Assembly: GCF_025399195.1 (NCBI RefSeq)
Contig: NW_026252163.1
Coordinates: 1-64,000, forward strand
Reading direction: 5' to 3'
Source of the DNA: Umbelopsis ramanniana AG
Taxonomy: Eukaryota > Mucoromycota > Umbelopsidomycetes > Umbelopsidales > Umbelopsidaceae
DNA: 64,000 bases
This document shows, piece after piece, positions 1 through 11,580 of this stretch. The position numbers and the translations under genes are program-made. The notes under the pieces are model-generated. The model made no database searches, was not told where the DNA came from, and was given only the letters and a program-made list of their open reading frames with translations. Numbering within the stretch: the first letter of the stretch is position 1; each line of letters opens with the position of its first letter.

Positions 1-194
<194 letters not shown>

Positions 195-466
195 TTAAAA
201 TCATGGAACTTTCAAGTTTTTGTGTGTGAAAAAGGTGACCCTAGAACTTACTTTGGTAGTAAACAGGAAAGAGATATGGAACCGGCTGATAAATCCCTGA
301 CGATAATATATACGTCGTGCTTGGCGCAGTCGACCAGTAAGATTTAAGCACCGATGGCTGGTTTCATGTGACTGCTTCGAAACAGCTGGTCAGGTTCGAG
401 CACTTTCCGTGAATTGGGCCTCTCACGTTGCTTCGATATTTGTATAATACTTTTTCCTTCTCCCAG

Positions 467-1242
<776 letters not shown>

Positions 1243-1348
1243 GAAAAAATAAAGGCCATTTGTCGGAGTTGAAATCGATACAGAAAGTCCTCGTTGAAAT
1301 GTGCCTGAAGTAAATGGATTGAAGTTGTGGCTGACACGTTCGTTGACC

Positions 1349-2456
1349 ATGGATGATGATTATGAATCCGTTCTGTTAGTAGTGAGGGAGTGCTATGGTA
1401 AGATTGAAAGTTGTATGGCCAGCATGCGCATAAGTTGTACGAACGCTTACCCCTATTGTTCAACATTGCAGTCTACAAGATTCCGCCAAGAACCACTGCT
1501 AGAGGATACCGGTAAGTTTTCGTTAGGCTGGCATGACGAATTGGAAGTCGGCCAACAAAGTTTAATCAAACATGTATGAATTTAGTGCTGCTGAATGGGG
1601 CGATATGCAGGCTTTTCTATGGAAAGGAAGGCTAAGGATCATCGCCCAAGGGAAAAAGTGCAGCATACGCTTGGAGGATAGTGCCTCTGGTAAGGCCTGA
1701 AAACATCGGCATAGATGGAGCGTGCGTAAGCTGTTCGGTTGTAATAGTCTTGATTCTTTTAGGTGATCTATTCGCAATCTGTCCTTATGATCCAAATGAC
1801 ACCAGCTCTGTTGAGCCAGTTTTAGATTCCAGTCGCTATTTTGTTCTACGCATTGAGAACGAAGGTACGTCCATCGCATTTAAGCCCCTTCAATCGTCAG
1901 AAAACAGATAATAATTATATCAATGGTTGATTTAGGTCGCCACGCGTTTGTCGGTATGGGTTTCTTAGAACGAAGTGAAGCTTTTGATTTCAACGTTGCG
2001 CTGCAAGATTTTGTAAAGTAAGTTAGAACGATAATTGAGCATTTTGGGAAGTGGCAGTTGAACTCATCGTTATAAAGGCAAATCAATGCAGAGAAGGAAG
2101 CTCTCACTAAGCCAAAAGAAGATGAAGCATCTAAAAAGGATTATAGCTTGAAGGAAGGCGAAACTATCAGCATCAACATCGGAAAGGCAGGCGTAAGTTT
2201 TCCATAATCTGCAGGCATATTCACATTTCATGTTGCTGACATACACGTTGAACTAGACGCGGCGGACTCGACCAAAAGCAACTGGTCAAGATTCTGGTTC
2301 TGGAGGTTTGTTTTAAGCAGATGCTATGTAAAGTTAAAAAAAAAAAGTACGAGAGTAGGTATTGATATCACCACTTTCTTAGACCCTGTACCGTTCCTGC
2401 CACCTCCGCCATCTGCAGCTCAAGTAAAGCGCCAACAACAGCAAACCAAGTATTGA
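1349..2456 (+). CDS. NECAP-like clathrin adaptor-associated protein
   Basis: Eight exons (1349..1397, 1472..1511, 1586..1689, 1763..1864, 1936..2017, 2078..2192, 2257..2305, 2383..2456) give 204 residues. The start [20 protein letters not shown] and the following [35 protein letters not shown] and [11 protein letters not shown] segments match the NECAP PH-like domain of clathrin-coated-vesicle accessory proteins. In animals NECAPs bind the AP-2 appendage and regulate AP-2 during endocytosis. The segment FKEGQTI-like (here [13 protein letters not shown]) is also typical. The tail is proline- and glutamine-rich ([12 protein letters not shown]). Introns of 55-75 nt all show GT-AG ends. The gene follows AMMECR1 closely in the same direction. 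Confidence 0.93.
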
Positions 2457-3491
2457 ACAGAACTTCATCGATTACACTAGTAGTGCGCACACTTCTTAGT
2501 TTTATTACTGGCTCGATATTTTAAGTCGCTTGCGTAGTAACAATAAAAAAGAAATGAACACACTGCCTGGTTGGAAGTACTTAGAGATTGTTGGCCTCAA
2601 CGCCTTCACCGGACAAGGATAGGTTCGCGAATGACAGTGATGGTAACAGTTTACTTAATTCGCTATTCCAAGAGTTATTCTTTGGGGCCACACTTGTCAG
2701 AGAGGTAGATTCATTATTCCTCATTAGAGGTCCAGCCAGTCATTCTGCTCCCGAGTGATCCGTTCGATATACAAGGAGCGGAAGGAACCCACACAGTCCA
2801 AGGAGCCAACTTAGTTTCTCGATCAAACTACTTCAAGGGCACAGGATTGCTGAACCCATATCACCCAGAATGTTTAACGATTGGGAACGAGCTATCGCTC
2901 AGAGTTACGGGGACCATAGTGCCAACAGCCACCACAAAGTGATTAGGGTAGCGGATGCTTTCTCCCGCTGTATCTTCAGGACTATGATCGGCAGCAGATT
3001 TCATGGCGGCACATATCCAGACATCCCAATGATCGCAACTACATTTTGAGGGCCACTGTTACCATTGCTTGAAGAAACGAACTTCACTCTCGCATAAATT
3101 GAGCTAATCAAGACTTGGGAAGATACAATAAAGAGTATACGGCAGTATCCATGCAAATCAAAGAGGATCCATGCAATTAAGCTGCCAAGTGACGGCTTTT
3201 TTTAATGATTTAGGGCCTTTTTCGGGTCAGTTTACCCACTTGATTTCCTATACTTTGATCAGCGAACAGATTGTAGGCAATGGACAACGCAGGTATATTT
3301 CCTCGCCTTTTGGCAATCAGAAATGTTTTGTAGAAGATGAATGTTGACCGAAATGAGAGTCGTTGTGGTACCTAAAGATCAAACAATGGGGTTTGAAAAT
3401 ACAACTAAATTCACCTCTTGCTAAAGCCCTGTTTACCAATTCTCTATCGCTCTAGACGATTCGCTCACGCTCAAACTCTCGAATCTTCAAA
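2457..3491. other. Intergenic region containing a decayed coding-like segment
   Basis: Between NECAP and Dbp5 there is no intact gene. From about 2,590 to 3,060 the sequence reads with coding texture in several frames. One plus-strand frame runs about 47 codons from 2,590. Another gives about 70 codons, including GTHTVQGANLVSRSNYFKG, and ends in TGA near 2,940. A minus-strand frame is also open but interrupted by TGA and TAG. I cannot name a family or be sure of the strand. It looks like a broken old gene or mobile-element fragment. The rest, 3,080-3,490, holds only the presumed promoter of the helicase gene. Confidence 0.35.
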
Positions 3492-5196
3492 ATGCAAGTG
3501 AGTACCGCGCACCTCACTTCATGATACGCTCAATATAGTAACATGACCTTCTGACATACTTGTAATCAGCCGCAGATGAAAACTACTCGAACTTGATCGA
3601 ATCCAGCCATGTTGTGCAGGTCAAGCTGGCAGATTTGCAAGCCAATCCTGATTCCCCGCTTTACTCTGCAAAGTCTTTCGATCAGCTTGGACTGTATGTG
3701 TTTAAACTCTTTGTTGTCGTCGTGAAAACGGTATCCTTTTGAACTAACCATAGAACTCCGACGTTGTTTGTTCACTTGTAGTAATTCCGAGCTGCTCAAG
3801 GGTTTATATAACATGAAGTTTACAAGACCCTCAAAAATTCAAGAACGTGCACTTCCTTTGCTGCTGGCTAATCCGTAGGTTGATACTTTAGAATGGTTAT
3901 ATATCGTACAGCAAGCTAATTGAATCACAGGCCCAGAAACATGATCGGTCAATCCCAGTCCGGAACTGGAAAGACAGCTGCATTTGTTTTGACGATGCTT
4001 AGTAGAATCGATCCAGAAATTAAGGCACCACAGGCAAGCAAAAATGCTAAAGATAACGTATGTATATAAAATGTCCTAGACACCACTAATCCTGGTGTAT
4101 TAGGCCATTTGTTTAGCACCTACCAGGGAACTCGTTCGACAAATTCTGGATGTTGCGTCTCAAATGGGAAAATTCACCAACATCTCGATGGCGGCTGCGG
4201 TGAAAGATACCTACAAAAGGAATGCGAAAATGGAAGCACAACTAATAGTGGGAACTCCAGGAACCACCATGGATCTCACCCAGAGGAGACAACTAGAGAC
4301 ACGCCACGTCCGCATCTTTGTGCTGGATGAAGCTGACAATATGTTGGATCAAAATGGACTCGGTGACCATAGTATACGTGTGCGAAAGTAAGTAATTTGC
4401 GAAAGAAGCATGTGTTGGTTTCTAACTTGCTTATTTATCGCCATACTGATATCTGGTACCTGTAGTATGATGCCCAAGACTTGCCAGATTGTACTGTTCT
4501 CCGCTACCTTCCCGGAAATTGTGCGCTCCTTTGCAGTACGATTTGCTCCCAACGCCGATGAAATTGCTTTGAGACAAGAAGAATTGAGCGTAGATGGAAT
4601 CAAGCAATTTTACATGGACTGCAATAGTGTAGAGCACAAGTACGAAGTCCTATGCAGTCTTTATAATCTCTTGACTATCAGTCAGAGTATTATATTTTGT
4701 AGAGTAAGTGCGCTACAAATGGCATAGGGAATACTTGGATACACATCTAAATTGATCGGATGCTCTATAGAGAAAGGACACTGCGGATGAAATTGCAAGA
4801 CGAATGACAGCAGATGGCCACTCCGTTGTTTCGTTGCATGGAAGCTTGGACAGTGAAGAACGTGATGCAGTCATGGATGCTTTCCGTGAAGGACATTCCA
4901 AAGTTCTTATCACCACCAACGTTGTGGCTCGTGGAATTGATATTCTTCAAGTAACACTTGTCATCAATTACGACATGCCGCTGACCAAAGAAGGACGACC
5001 AGATGCAGAAACATACTTGCACCGTATTGGGCGCACGGGTCGATTTGGCAGAACGGGCGTTAGCATTAACTTTGTACACGATCATGATAGCTGGCAGCAA
5101 ATGCATGAGATGGAAACTATCTTCCAGAGACCTATCACAATGGTTCCAACCGACGATTGGGAAGAAGTGGAAAAGTTATTAAAGAAGGCTATGTGA
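3492..5196 (+). CDS. DBP5: ATP-dependent RNA helicase Dbp5 (DDX19 family)
   Basis: Seven exons (3492..3501, 3570..3693, 3782..3874, 3931..4057, 4104..4387, 4466..4703, 4771..5196) encode 433 residues. DEAD-box motifs appear in order: [10 protein letters not shown] (about 81-90), APTRELV, VGTPGT, VLDEAD (about 192-197), FSATFPE, ARGID and [10 protein letters not shown] near 375. The segments KPSKIQ-like, [20 protein letters not shown] and the weakly conserved [17 protein letters not shown] identify Dbp5/DDX19, which remodels mRNPs at the cytoplasmic face of the nuclear pore with Gle1. The protein is shorter than the roughly 480-residue yeast and human forms because the N-terminal extension is short. 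The 10-nt first exon is the least certain part: the GTACCG donor is weak but is the only one that keeps phase from this ATG. Confidence 0.9.
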
Positions 5197-5984
5197 TCGA
5201 TGTCATGGTTGTATGTAGTAACATCCATTTCCAATATCTGCTCTGGCTTGACTCAATTGCATTGAGAAAAAATAAAAAAGTAATTGTATTAAATGCTCAC
5301 ACTTCGACATGATAATATCATAATGTTGAACGCACTTTGCTAATTCAAAATATCGTTCCAAACAAATTGTCATGCTCACCTTGCCATGTCTAAATATTAT
5401 GATTCGATTTGGCTGCAGGTATCTCACATTTACTGTGATAACCGTGCACTGCGGATCCACATTCTCTATCCTCGAACCCCCCACGTATTGCATTCTCCTC
5501 CTCACCTCCTACCCCATCTTTCATGCCTTGCTTCCCCTGCTTAGTGGCGCATGCGTACCAAATACCACTTAAATCGCTTGAGACAACATTGTGCCTCCTT
5601 AGCAGTATATAATTGGCACTGAACCTATGACTCCTTGTACCTATTGCTTTTCTTAGTGGCTATTTCGATTGCTTTCAAGAAGATGAGGGGCAAGGATAGC
5701 TAATACATTCCTTGATTTCATGCACGCTATATATATATAATGTATATCATACACTTACTATTTTAATCACAATGTAAGAAATACAAAAAAGCAGTTCACT
5801 GAATGGGGGAGTAAATGAATATGCTCTTCGTTGGGAAGGTAGAGCCAATGAAGGGGGAAAGGTTGGTGATGTAGAAGTGAAAGATATAATACTTGTAACT
5901 ACAATTTTTTGGACATGTTGGACGATATTTTGATCGAGTAAAGTAATGGGGTGGAGGGAGGGGTGTACAAAAAGGAATTGGGGT
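5197..5984. other. Intergenic 3'-3' region
   Basis: This is the space between the convergent Dbp5 and CotH-family genes. AATAAA-like sequences just after 5,260 probably serve Dbp5. A short AT-dinucleotide run lies near 5,728-5,750. I see no supported gene, RNA or repeat family here. Confidence 0.6.
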
Positions 5985-7919
5985 TTAGAACTCCATCAAT
6001 AGAGCGGCGACAAGGGTGGCGGCAATAGTGGATGAAATAACGAAAGCTGTGTTAGAAGTAGAGGACCTTCCAGCGCTCATTGCAGCATTGACGACCTGTG
6101 CTCCTTGCGATCCGGTGGGTACAGAAGTGGCGGAAGCTTGAACGGCAATAGAAGAGTTTGCATTGACATTAGGCTTTGAACCGTCAACTGGGGTAGTGGC
6201 CAAGGTCAATCCAAATTCTTTTGCGACAACGTCGCTCCTTGCGACGACCCACCCCAAAAGACCCCATTGTCCAGCACCATCACCGCCAACGGCGGAATTG
6301 ACAGGCTCCCAAACGTTATCAAGGAATTGTTGGTAAGTCCAGTGAAAGTTGACACCAGGAGATCGTTGGGTGATGTTGCGATCCCAAGCTACCTCAGGCT
6401 TCAGTCGCTCTTGTACAGCCAGTACTCGATTAGCAAGAGTGGCGTTGTTGAACAATGTCGTAGTGATATCCTTGAGGTATGTTTCAAAAGTAGTCTTGAT
6501 GGTTGGGTTTTGAAGCAATTTGTTTATCATGGTTGCTGTAGGATAAGTGGTAGGATAAGTGGTGTAGCTCTTGTTAACAAAGTCCATATCAGCAGGTATG
6601 CTTAGACCAAAGGTGCCATCGAAATCTGTAAGCATCCAAAAAAAAAATTGACATGTTAGTAATTGTCGTTCAATTGGGAACTTAGAATAAGAATTAAGAA
6701 AATATAGCAGAATATGGCATATTCTAATTGAGACAATTAAATGCAGCCTAAAAAGAAAGAAAAATATCCTACCTTGTGGAAGATAATACCATCGCTGGTC
6801 GGCAGGATCTTGGTATGCACCATCATTGCTCTGCATCATCCAATAAGCATCCCAGCTACCGGTTAGGTATTCAATGACCATGAAGCGGAGGAAATCATCC
6901 ACGTCAAAAGTCTTGGTGAAATTTTGAACTGCAGCATCATTTGTAACATCCAAATTTTTCAATGCTAGAGAAGGACCAGCCAAAGCGGAGGAATCCTTTG
7001 GGCTGTCAGGGTTAGGAATAAAGGAAGTAAATCCGTTTGCGCTTTCCTCGTCGTAATCGAATGAAGCACCGGTGCTACCATCGTAAAGAGGACCCAACTG
7101 TGTTGGTGGAGTGACAGTTCCATAAAAGACAGCATCGATGAAAGAGTATTGAATAACGTCATCGACAAGATTGAAGGTACCGTAACCGTCTTTGTTGATA
7201 TAAATGCGAACATAGTTGGCCTGATTGCTATAAGCACCGATGGCATAGAGAATATCAGCGTATAACTTTTCACGCATTTGGGTTGGGTCCTGCTCCATGT
7301 TGCGAGCTTTCATCCAATTGCGGCCGTATAGACTTTGACCCTCAGGCAAGCTCCATTCCCAGGTTTGCTTGGCTTCATTCTTCTTACCTCCGGGATGGTG
7401 GACACCAAAAGAGCAATTTTCAAAGACTTTCACTTCATCGGGACCAATGAAGGTATATTTGACGGGGATTTTCTGAGCGGGTACGTTTGCGACTAAATTT
7501 TGAACCTGCGCATCGTCTCCTGTGATGAAAATGGTCGGGAAATAATTATCATCGAAGGCTGGGGTTTTGGTACCCATACGAGTCCATGAATCGCCTTTGA
7601 TGGGATTGGGCAAGGTAGGAAGGTTGGCATAGGTGACTTCACGACCATAAAAATCGTTCATTGTTTGTGTACGTCCAGAGTCCAAGGTTCTATCAAAACT
7701 TTCAGCCTGACCGTTTACAACATACTTGTAGGATACGTTGGCATCAAGATTGGCTGAGCCAGTGTAGTAAGGAACATCTGGGTCGGAAGCGTTTAATGTA
7801 GTGCTCTGACCGCCTATGGACACTTGGACATTAGTGGCTTCTGGGGCCACCACTCTGAAAGTGACAGTAGCCGCATTGACCGCCAAGGCGAGACTCGCTA
7901 GAGATAATAGTGTTTTCAT
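5985..7919 (-). CDS. CotH-family, GPI-anchored cell-surface protein
   Basis: Two exons on the reverse strand, 6773..7919 and 5985..6625, join in phase to 595 residues. The N terminus MKTLLSLASLALAVNA is a clear signal peptide. The C terminus has a serine-rich stretch and a hydrophobic end (NTAFVISSTIAATLVAALLMEF) typical of a GPI-anchor signal. The middle has the CotH kinase fold family features, including QSNDGAYQDPADQRWYYLPQ running across the splice junction into DFDGTFGLSIP. In Mucorales, related CotH proteins are surface invasins. The equivalent tract there (NDGAYRDP-type) lies in the region bound by host receptors. Whether this copy has such a role cannot be read from sequence. The 147-nt intron is a multiple of three and has no stop, so an unspliced reading of 644 residues is possible. 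Confidence 0.9.
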   Translation of the reverse strand: MKTLLSLASLALAVNAATVTFRVVAPEATNVQVSIGGQSTTLNASDPDVPYYTGSANLDANVSYKYVVNGQAESFDRTLDSGRTQTMNDFYGREVTYANLPTLPNPIKGDSWTRMGTKTPAFDDNYFPTIFITGDDAQVQNLVANVPAQKIPVKYTFIGPDEVKVFENCSFGVHHPGGKKNEAKQTWEWSLPEGQSLYGRNWMKARNMEQDPTQMREKLYADILYAIGAYSNQANYVRIYINKDGYGTFNLVDDVIQYSFIDAVFYGTVTPPTQLGPLYDGSTGASFDYDEESANGFTSFIPNPDSPKDSSALAGPSLALKNLDVTNDAAVQNFTKTFDVDDFLRFMVIEYLTGSWDAYWMMQSNDGAYQDPADQRWYYLPQGRIFFFLFRLHLIVSIRICHILLYFLNSYSKFPIERQLLTCQFFFWMLTDFDGTFGLSIPADMDFVNKSYTTYPTTYPTATMINKLLQNPTIKTTFETYLKDITTTLFNNATLANRVLAVQERLKPEVAWDRNITQRSPGVNFHWTYQQFLDNVWEPVNSAVGGDGAGQWGLLGWVVARSDVVAKEFGLTLATTPVDGSKPNVNANSSIAVQASATSVPTGSQGAQVVNAAMSAGRSSTSNTAFVISSTIAATLVAALLMEF

Positions 7920-8569
7920 TTACAGTCCAAGCAAGAATGGAAGGGAGAACTTGACAATGAATAAAAATTTCGGGGGCAGGGCGAGTTTTTAAAGGGAGTT
8001 TGTGGAAAAAAAATCGTGGTCTCACGTGTAGAACATTGGCATACCGCTAGCTCCAGCTAAGAATAGTAAACACCACTTATTCTGTACGTTCTCTACATAA
8101 CAAAACCCATTTAATTGCTGGCTAATTCTGGTTTCCATCCAACCGATATGTATTTTTGAATTCATCTCAGCTTTCTGTTCATCATATTGGCTTTGGAAGA
8201 TCACCTTCACCCCTCCCCCCAACTCTTGCCCTGAAATAGGATAATGGACCGCGCTGCGTTATTTTTTTTTACGAAACATAGATTTCGTTAGCGATTGCGA
8301 GCAAGGGGGTTTACCTGATTCAACGGAGACGCATCTCACTTCACCAGCCGGATAAAGCTGAGACGTAATCATTCGCTCACTGTTTCTACTTGCTGAGGCT
8401 GTACAAATATAGCGGCCACTGCGATGCCTGGTAACCCAGTTGAGAGCCAAGTCCCGATCAGGAATGTGGCGTGACTGGACTGTACTTTTGGGTTTAGTGC
8501 TGAAAGCATTGGGCTTTTCCACCTATTTTTTTATTGCAATGACATATACAGTTGTACAACTTCGAAACC
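7920..8569. other. Intergenic region upstream of the CotH-family gene
   Basis: This holds the presumed CotH promoter (reverse strand): a TTTAAAA element near 7,990, a CACGTG E-box at 8023..8028, and a G-rich tract near 8,212-8,222 containing AGGGG (stress-element-like). No gene is supported in the interval; the short open frames have no family resemblance. Confidence 0.5.
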
Positions 8570-11166
8570 TTAATTTTCAAGGTCGCTAAGATCTGGGCCA
8601 TCATCAAAAATCCCTTCATCAATTTCTTCGTCACTCCATACTACTCTCTCTTTGAGTGTTGGCGATCCTGCGCGAGCAACACCTTTAAAGACCTCGGGTA
8701 CCTGTTCAAATTGAGTCTCAGTGTCAAAAGAACGTAAAACTCGAACAAATTATTTTGTCTCATTTCGTTCGGGCCTGATCGGACACTAAAATCTGTGCCA
8801 CTCACCTTGGGAGAAGTTGTTGGCAATTGATTGTCGTTCAATGGCTGCAAAGCAGACTTCAATGCATTTAAATTATGCTCGCGAACTTTGTGCAAAATAC
8901 TGTCGCTTGCATCGTTCAACCCTGCCTCTTCCAAATGACTTCGAATTCTCTTTCTGCGGTTGCTTGGCGTACTATCCAAATGCGCTGTGGGATGTCGGTG
9001 AGGAGTTGACAACTGTGTCTTTGGTCGGTTACGTGGCGTGGTGGAAGGTGTCTTGGTAATTCGTTTCTCCCCCCCTCTCTTTGGGGTGTCAAGCACTTCA
9101 GACGACGCCCTCTTGACACCTCTTGAAGACTGAAAATTTTCATCGGACCATGTATTAGATTACATGGCGGGGCTGGCGACTGATACAGACGTATGACAAC
9201 TTACTCGGACTGGTTTTGCTTGTTCCTGTTCCTCCTGTTCATCGATCGTTTCAGTGTATGGCTTGCCGAAAACACAAAATGGCTCCCCATTTGTTTCTTC
9301 ATACTCTTGCAATGCCGACCTGAGCTCCCGTTTAACCTACACATTGCAAAAAATATAATGAGTTCGCACGGCGTTTGTCCATTTGATTTCACAAAGTGGT
9401 CTGAGCCCTTACCTTCGGTAACTCTCTTGCGATTCGCCTTCGGAACTTCTCTTCGCGGAGTAGGCGGCCCGGGTCTCGTTGGCCTTTACCAAATAATCGA
9501 TTAGGATCGGACATTGATGCCTATGGAGAAATGTAGAATGAGCTATATTGAAGTTTATACGTCGGGCAATATACTATAAATACAAACTTCGAATTGCTTA
9601 ATTTCCTCTACCAGACGCATATGCTTTTCCACTCTTTCAAGTATATGTTTCTGATCTTCAATTAAGATATGTGTCCGAGTAATTTCCTTTTCGTGTGATT
9701 CCAGTATTTCATCGGCAACGCTCTCTAAAACAATCGAATATGGTTAAAGTCTGCCTGAGCATGTGTCGATGGGAAAATTATTTTTCACAAGTACCTGTAT
9801 AGGCAGGTTTGAATTTCTGACGTTGTTCGTCACTGTAATAAAGTTGATCCCACAGCATTTTCAATTCTTGTCTTGCCCTTTTTATGAATTCCTCCATTCT
9901 TTCTTGCTTGATAACGGCCAACCGTTGCAATTCGTTTTCAAGCTGTAAATGTTATGTTTGAATGATTAATTAGATGCACAATGTGGATCAACTTTGTATA
10001 TATTTACCTTCTTCACGTTTTCCTCTCTGAGTCCGTAGTTCTCATCCTTGAAGACCTCCCTAGTCGCCTCATCAATGCTAAGGAGATCCCAAATTTTCAT
10101 AATTTGGTGTAACAGCTCATCCACTCGGAATTCTCTCTCGCTCCTGAATTCTGTCAACTAAATTTTGTGGTAGTAGGTCAGAAATAGGAGCAATTATTTT
10201 CAAATTCGTTTCCGGGATTTTTTGTTACTTACAGATTCTAGCTTTTGAGCTATTTCCTCAAGTTTCGCAGGTGATACAAGTGGTACTAGAAGCATATTTT
10301 CAGTGTCTTCATCATCATCGTTATTCAACGCCCATAATTTCCGTAAGGTCTGATCCAGATCATCTTTCGCAGTAACACCCAATGTATTCCAATGTTCTTG
10401 AATTTTTCGATTCAGATCCTTTACCAATGTAGCTCGTCGATCCTACATCAAAAACAATGGGGTAAGTCACCATTACACGCCTCGTTCGACGATCATTAAT
10501 AAAAACAGAAACATATATTTACATATTCAGCTTCACATCTGTCGATTTCCTTTTCAACATGCTGTATAGCTAATTCTGATACATCTGCATCCCCATCGTC
10601 AATTGGCTCGCTTTCGACGAAGTCTACTAATGCCTCTCGCAATTCGTTGATATGATTATGCAGACCTAAAGTTGGAGTGCCAAATGTGAGATGGTGACAG
10701 GGGTTGGCTACTATTCTTCAACAGATATCAAACCTTTGAGACCATCAAGTTTCGCTTCGTATTTCTGTAAAAACAGAAATGATCAGTTCGCGCCTTGTGA
10801 TTATGGGCTAACGCTATTTTTAAATTGAGCACTTACTCTCTGGTATATTTCTTCTTTATCGCAAAGCTCTGATAGCCAAGTTAGAAGTGGTCGTTTTGGG
10901 GTTTCCATAACGTCTTCATCAACATACGTCCCCATTAGTCGTTTGTAGCGTGCTACATTGCTGAGAGCGTCGTGACATTTTCGCTTTAATGATTCTCTTT
11001 CGTCTGTAATTGTTTTCGTTTGTTGATTCATCAAGTGGACGAAAGACTCGAAAAGGGACTGTGTATTCTCTCGGCGAGCTTTCTCAGAAGTCCCAATCTC
11101 TTCATATATGAGGTCGATCTTCTCACAATGGGACACAATGTAGGTGAGGAGCTCATCCATGTCCAT
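8570..11166 (-). CDS. ASE1: Microtubule-bundling protein Ase1/PRC1
   Basis: Eleven exons on the reverse strand (10837..11166, 10734..10764, 10523..10665, 10233..10442, 10008..10157, 9795..9942, 9588..9724, 9413..9520, 9205..9336, 8806..9129, 8570..8701) give 614 residues. The first two thirds are heptad-rich coiled coil with a WDLL and WDQLYYSDEQRQKF pattern typical of PRC1 spectrin-like repeats. The segment SDPNRLFGKGQRDPGRLLREEKFRR matches the conserved PRC1 microtubule-binding block ('SDPNRF...LLKEEK'). The C-terminal quarter is basic and Ser/Thr-Pro rich (DTPKRGG, TPSNRRKR), as expected for cell-cycle-kinase regulation and nuclear targeting. Ase1 crosslinks antiparallel microtubules at the spindle midzone. 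Every exon junction preserves phase. Confidence 0.92.
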
Positions 11167-11580
11167 TTTGAAGGAAGTTGCGGAGTGTGATACTTTCCGG
11201 TGAACGCGAGACGAACGCGTCGAAAGACTCCAATTTTTCAGTCACGTGCCTCTTCTTCTGAATGCTTCGTAGCTATTGGGATAAACAAGATAAGAAAGAA
11301 GCTTTGGCTAAGATGGTATTCTTCCATATCATATGTAAGGAAGGTTTGTCTTGTAAAATACTTTCAAGGGACACGGATGCTGGCCGTCCTTTTGTATCAT
11401 GGTGCTATAGAGGTATGCTTGTAACTTGAAAACGGTCGGCGACCTCATTTATATTCACAAGACTGTGACGGATGACTAGAGCATATGGATTGTATAGATA
11501 TTACTCTTATTCACACACAAATGATGAACCACCTTTATTTTATATTGCTCATCCGCAAACAATGTTTACAAGGTCATCTT
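11167..11580. other. Intergenic region upstream of Ase1
   Basis: About 410 bp between two reverse-strand genes: 5' region of Ase1 and 3' region of the acetyltransferase. No independent gene or RNA is recognisable. Confidence 0.6.

Noticed and set aside
2890-3050. The string VADAFSR in a plus frame, similar to the VADALSR end of Ty3/Gypsy RNase H.
   Set aside because: No other reverse-transcriptase, RNase H or integrase motif lies nearby, and the frame stops soon after. A seven-residue match is not enough.
5985-7919. A single-exon 644-residue reading of the CotH gene.
   Set aside because: GTAGG/CAG splice sites and the restored tract YYLPQ-DFDGTF show that 6626..6772 is an intron, although retention remains possible.
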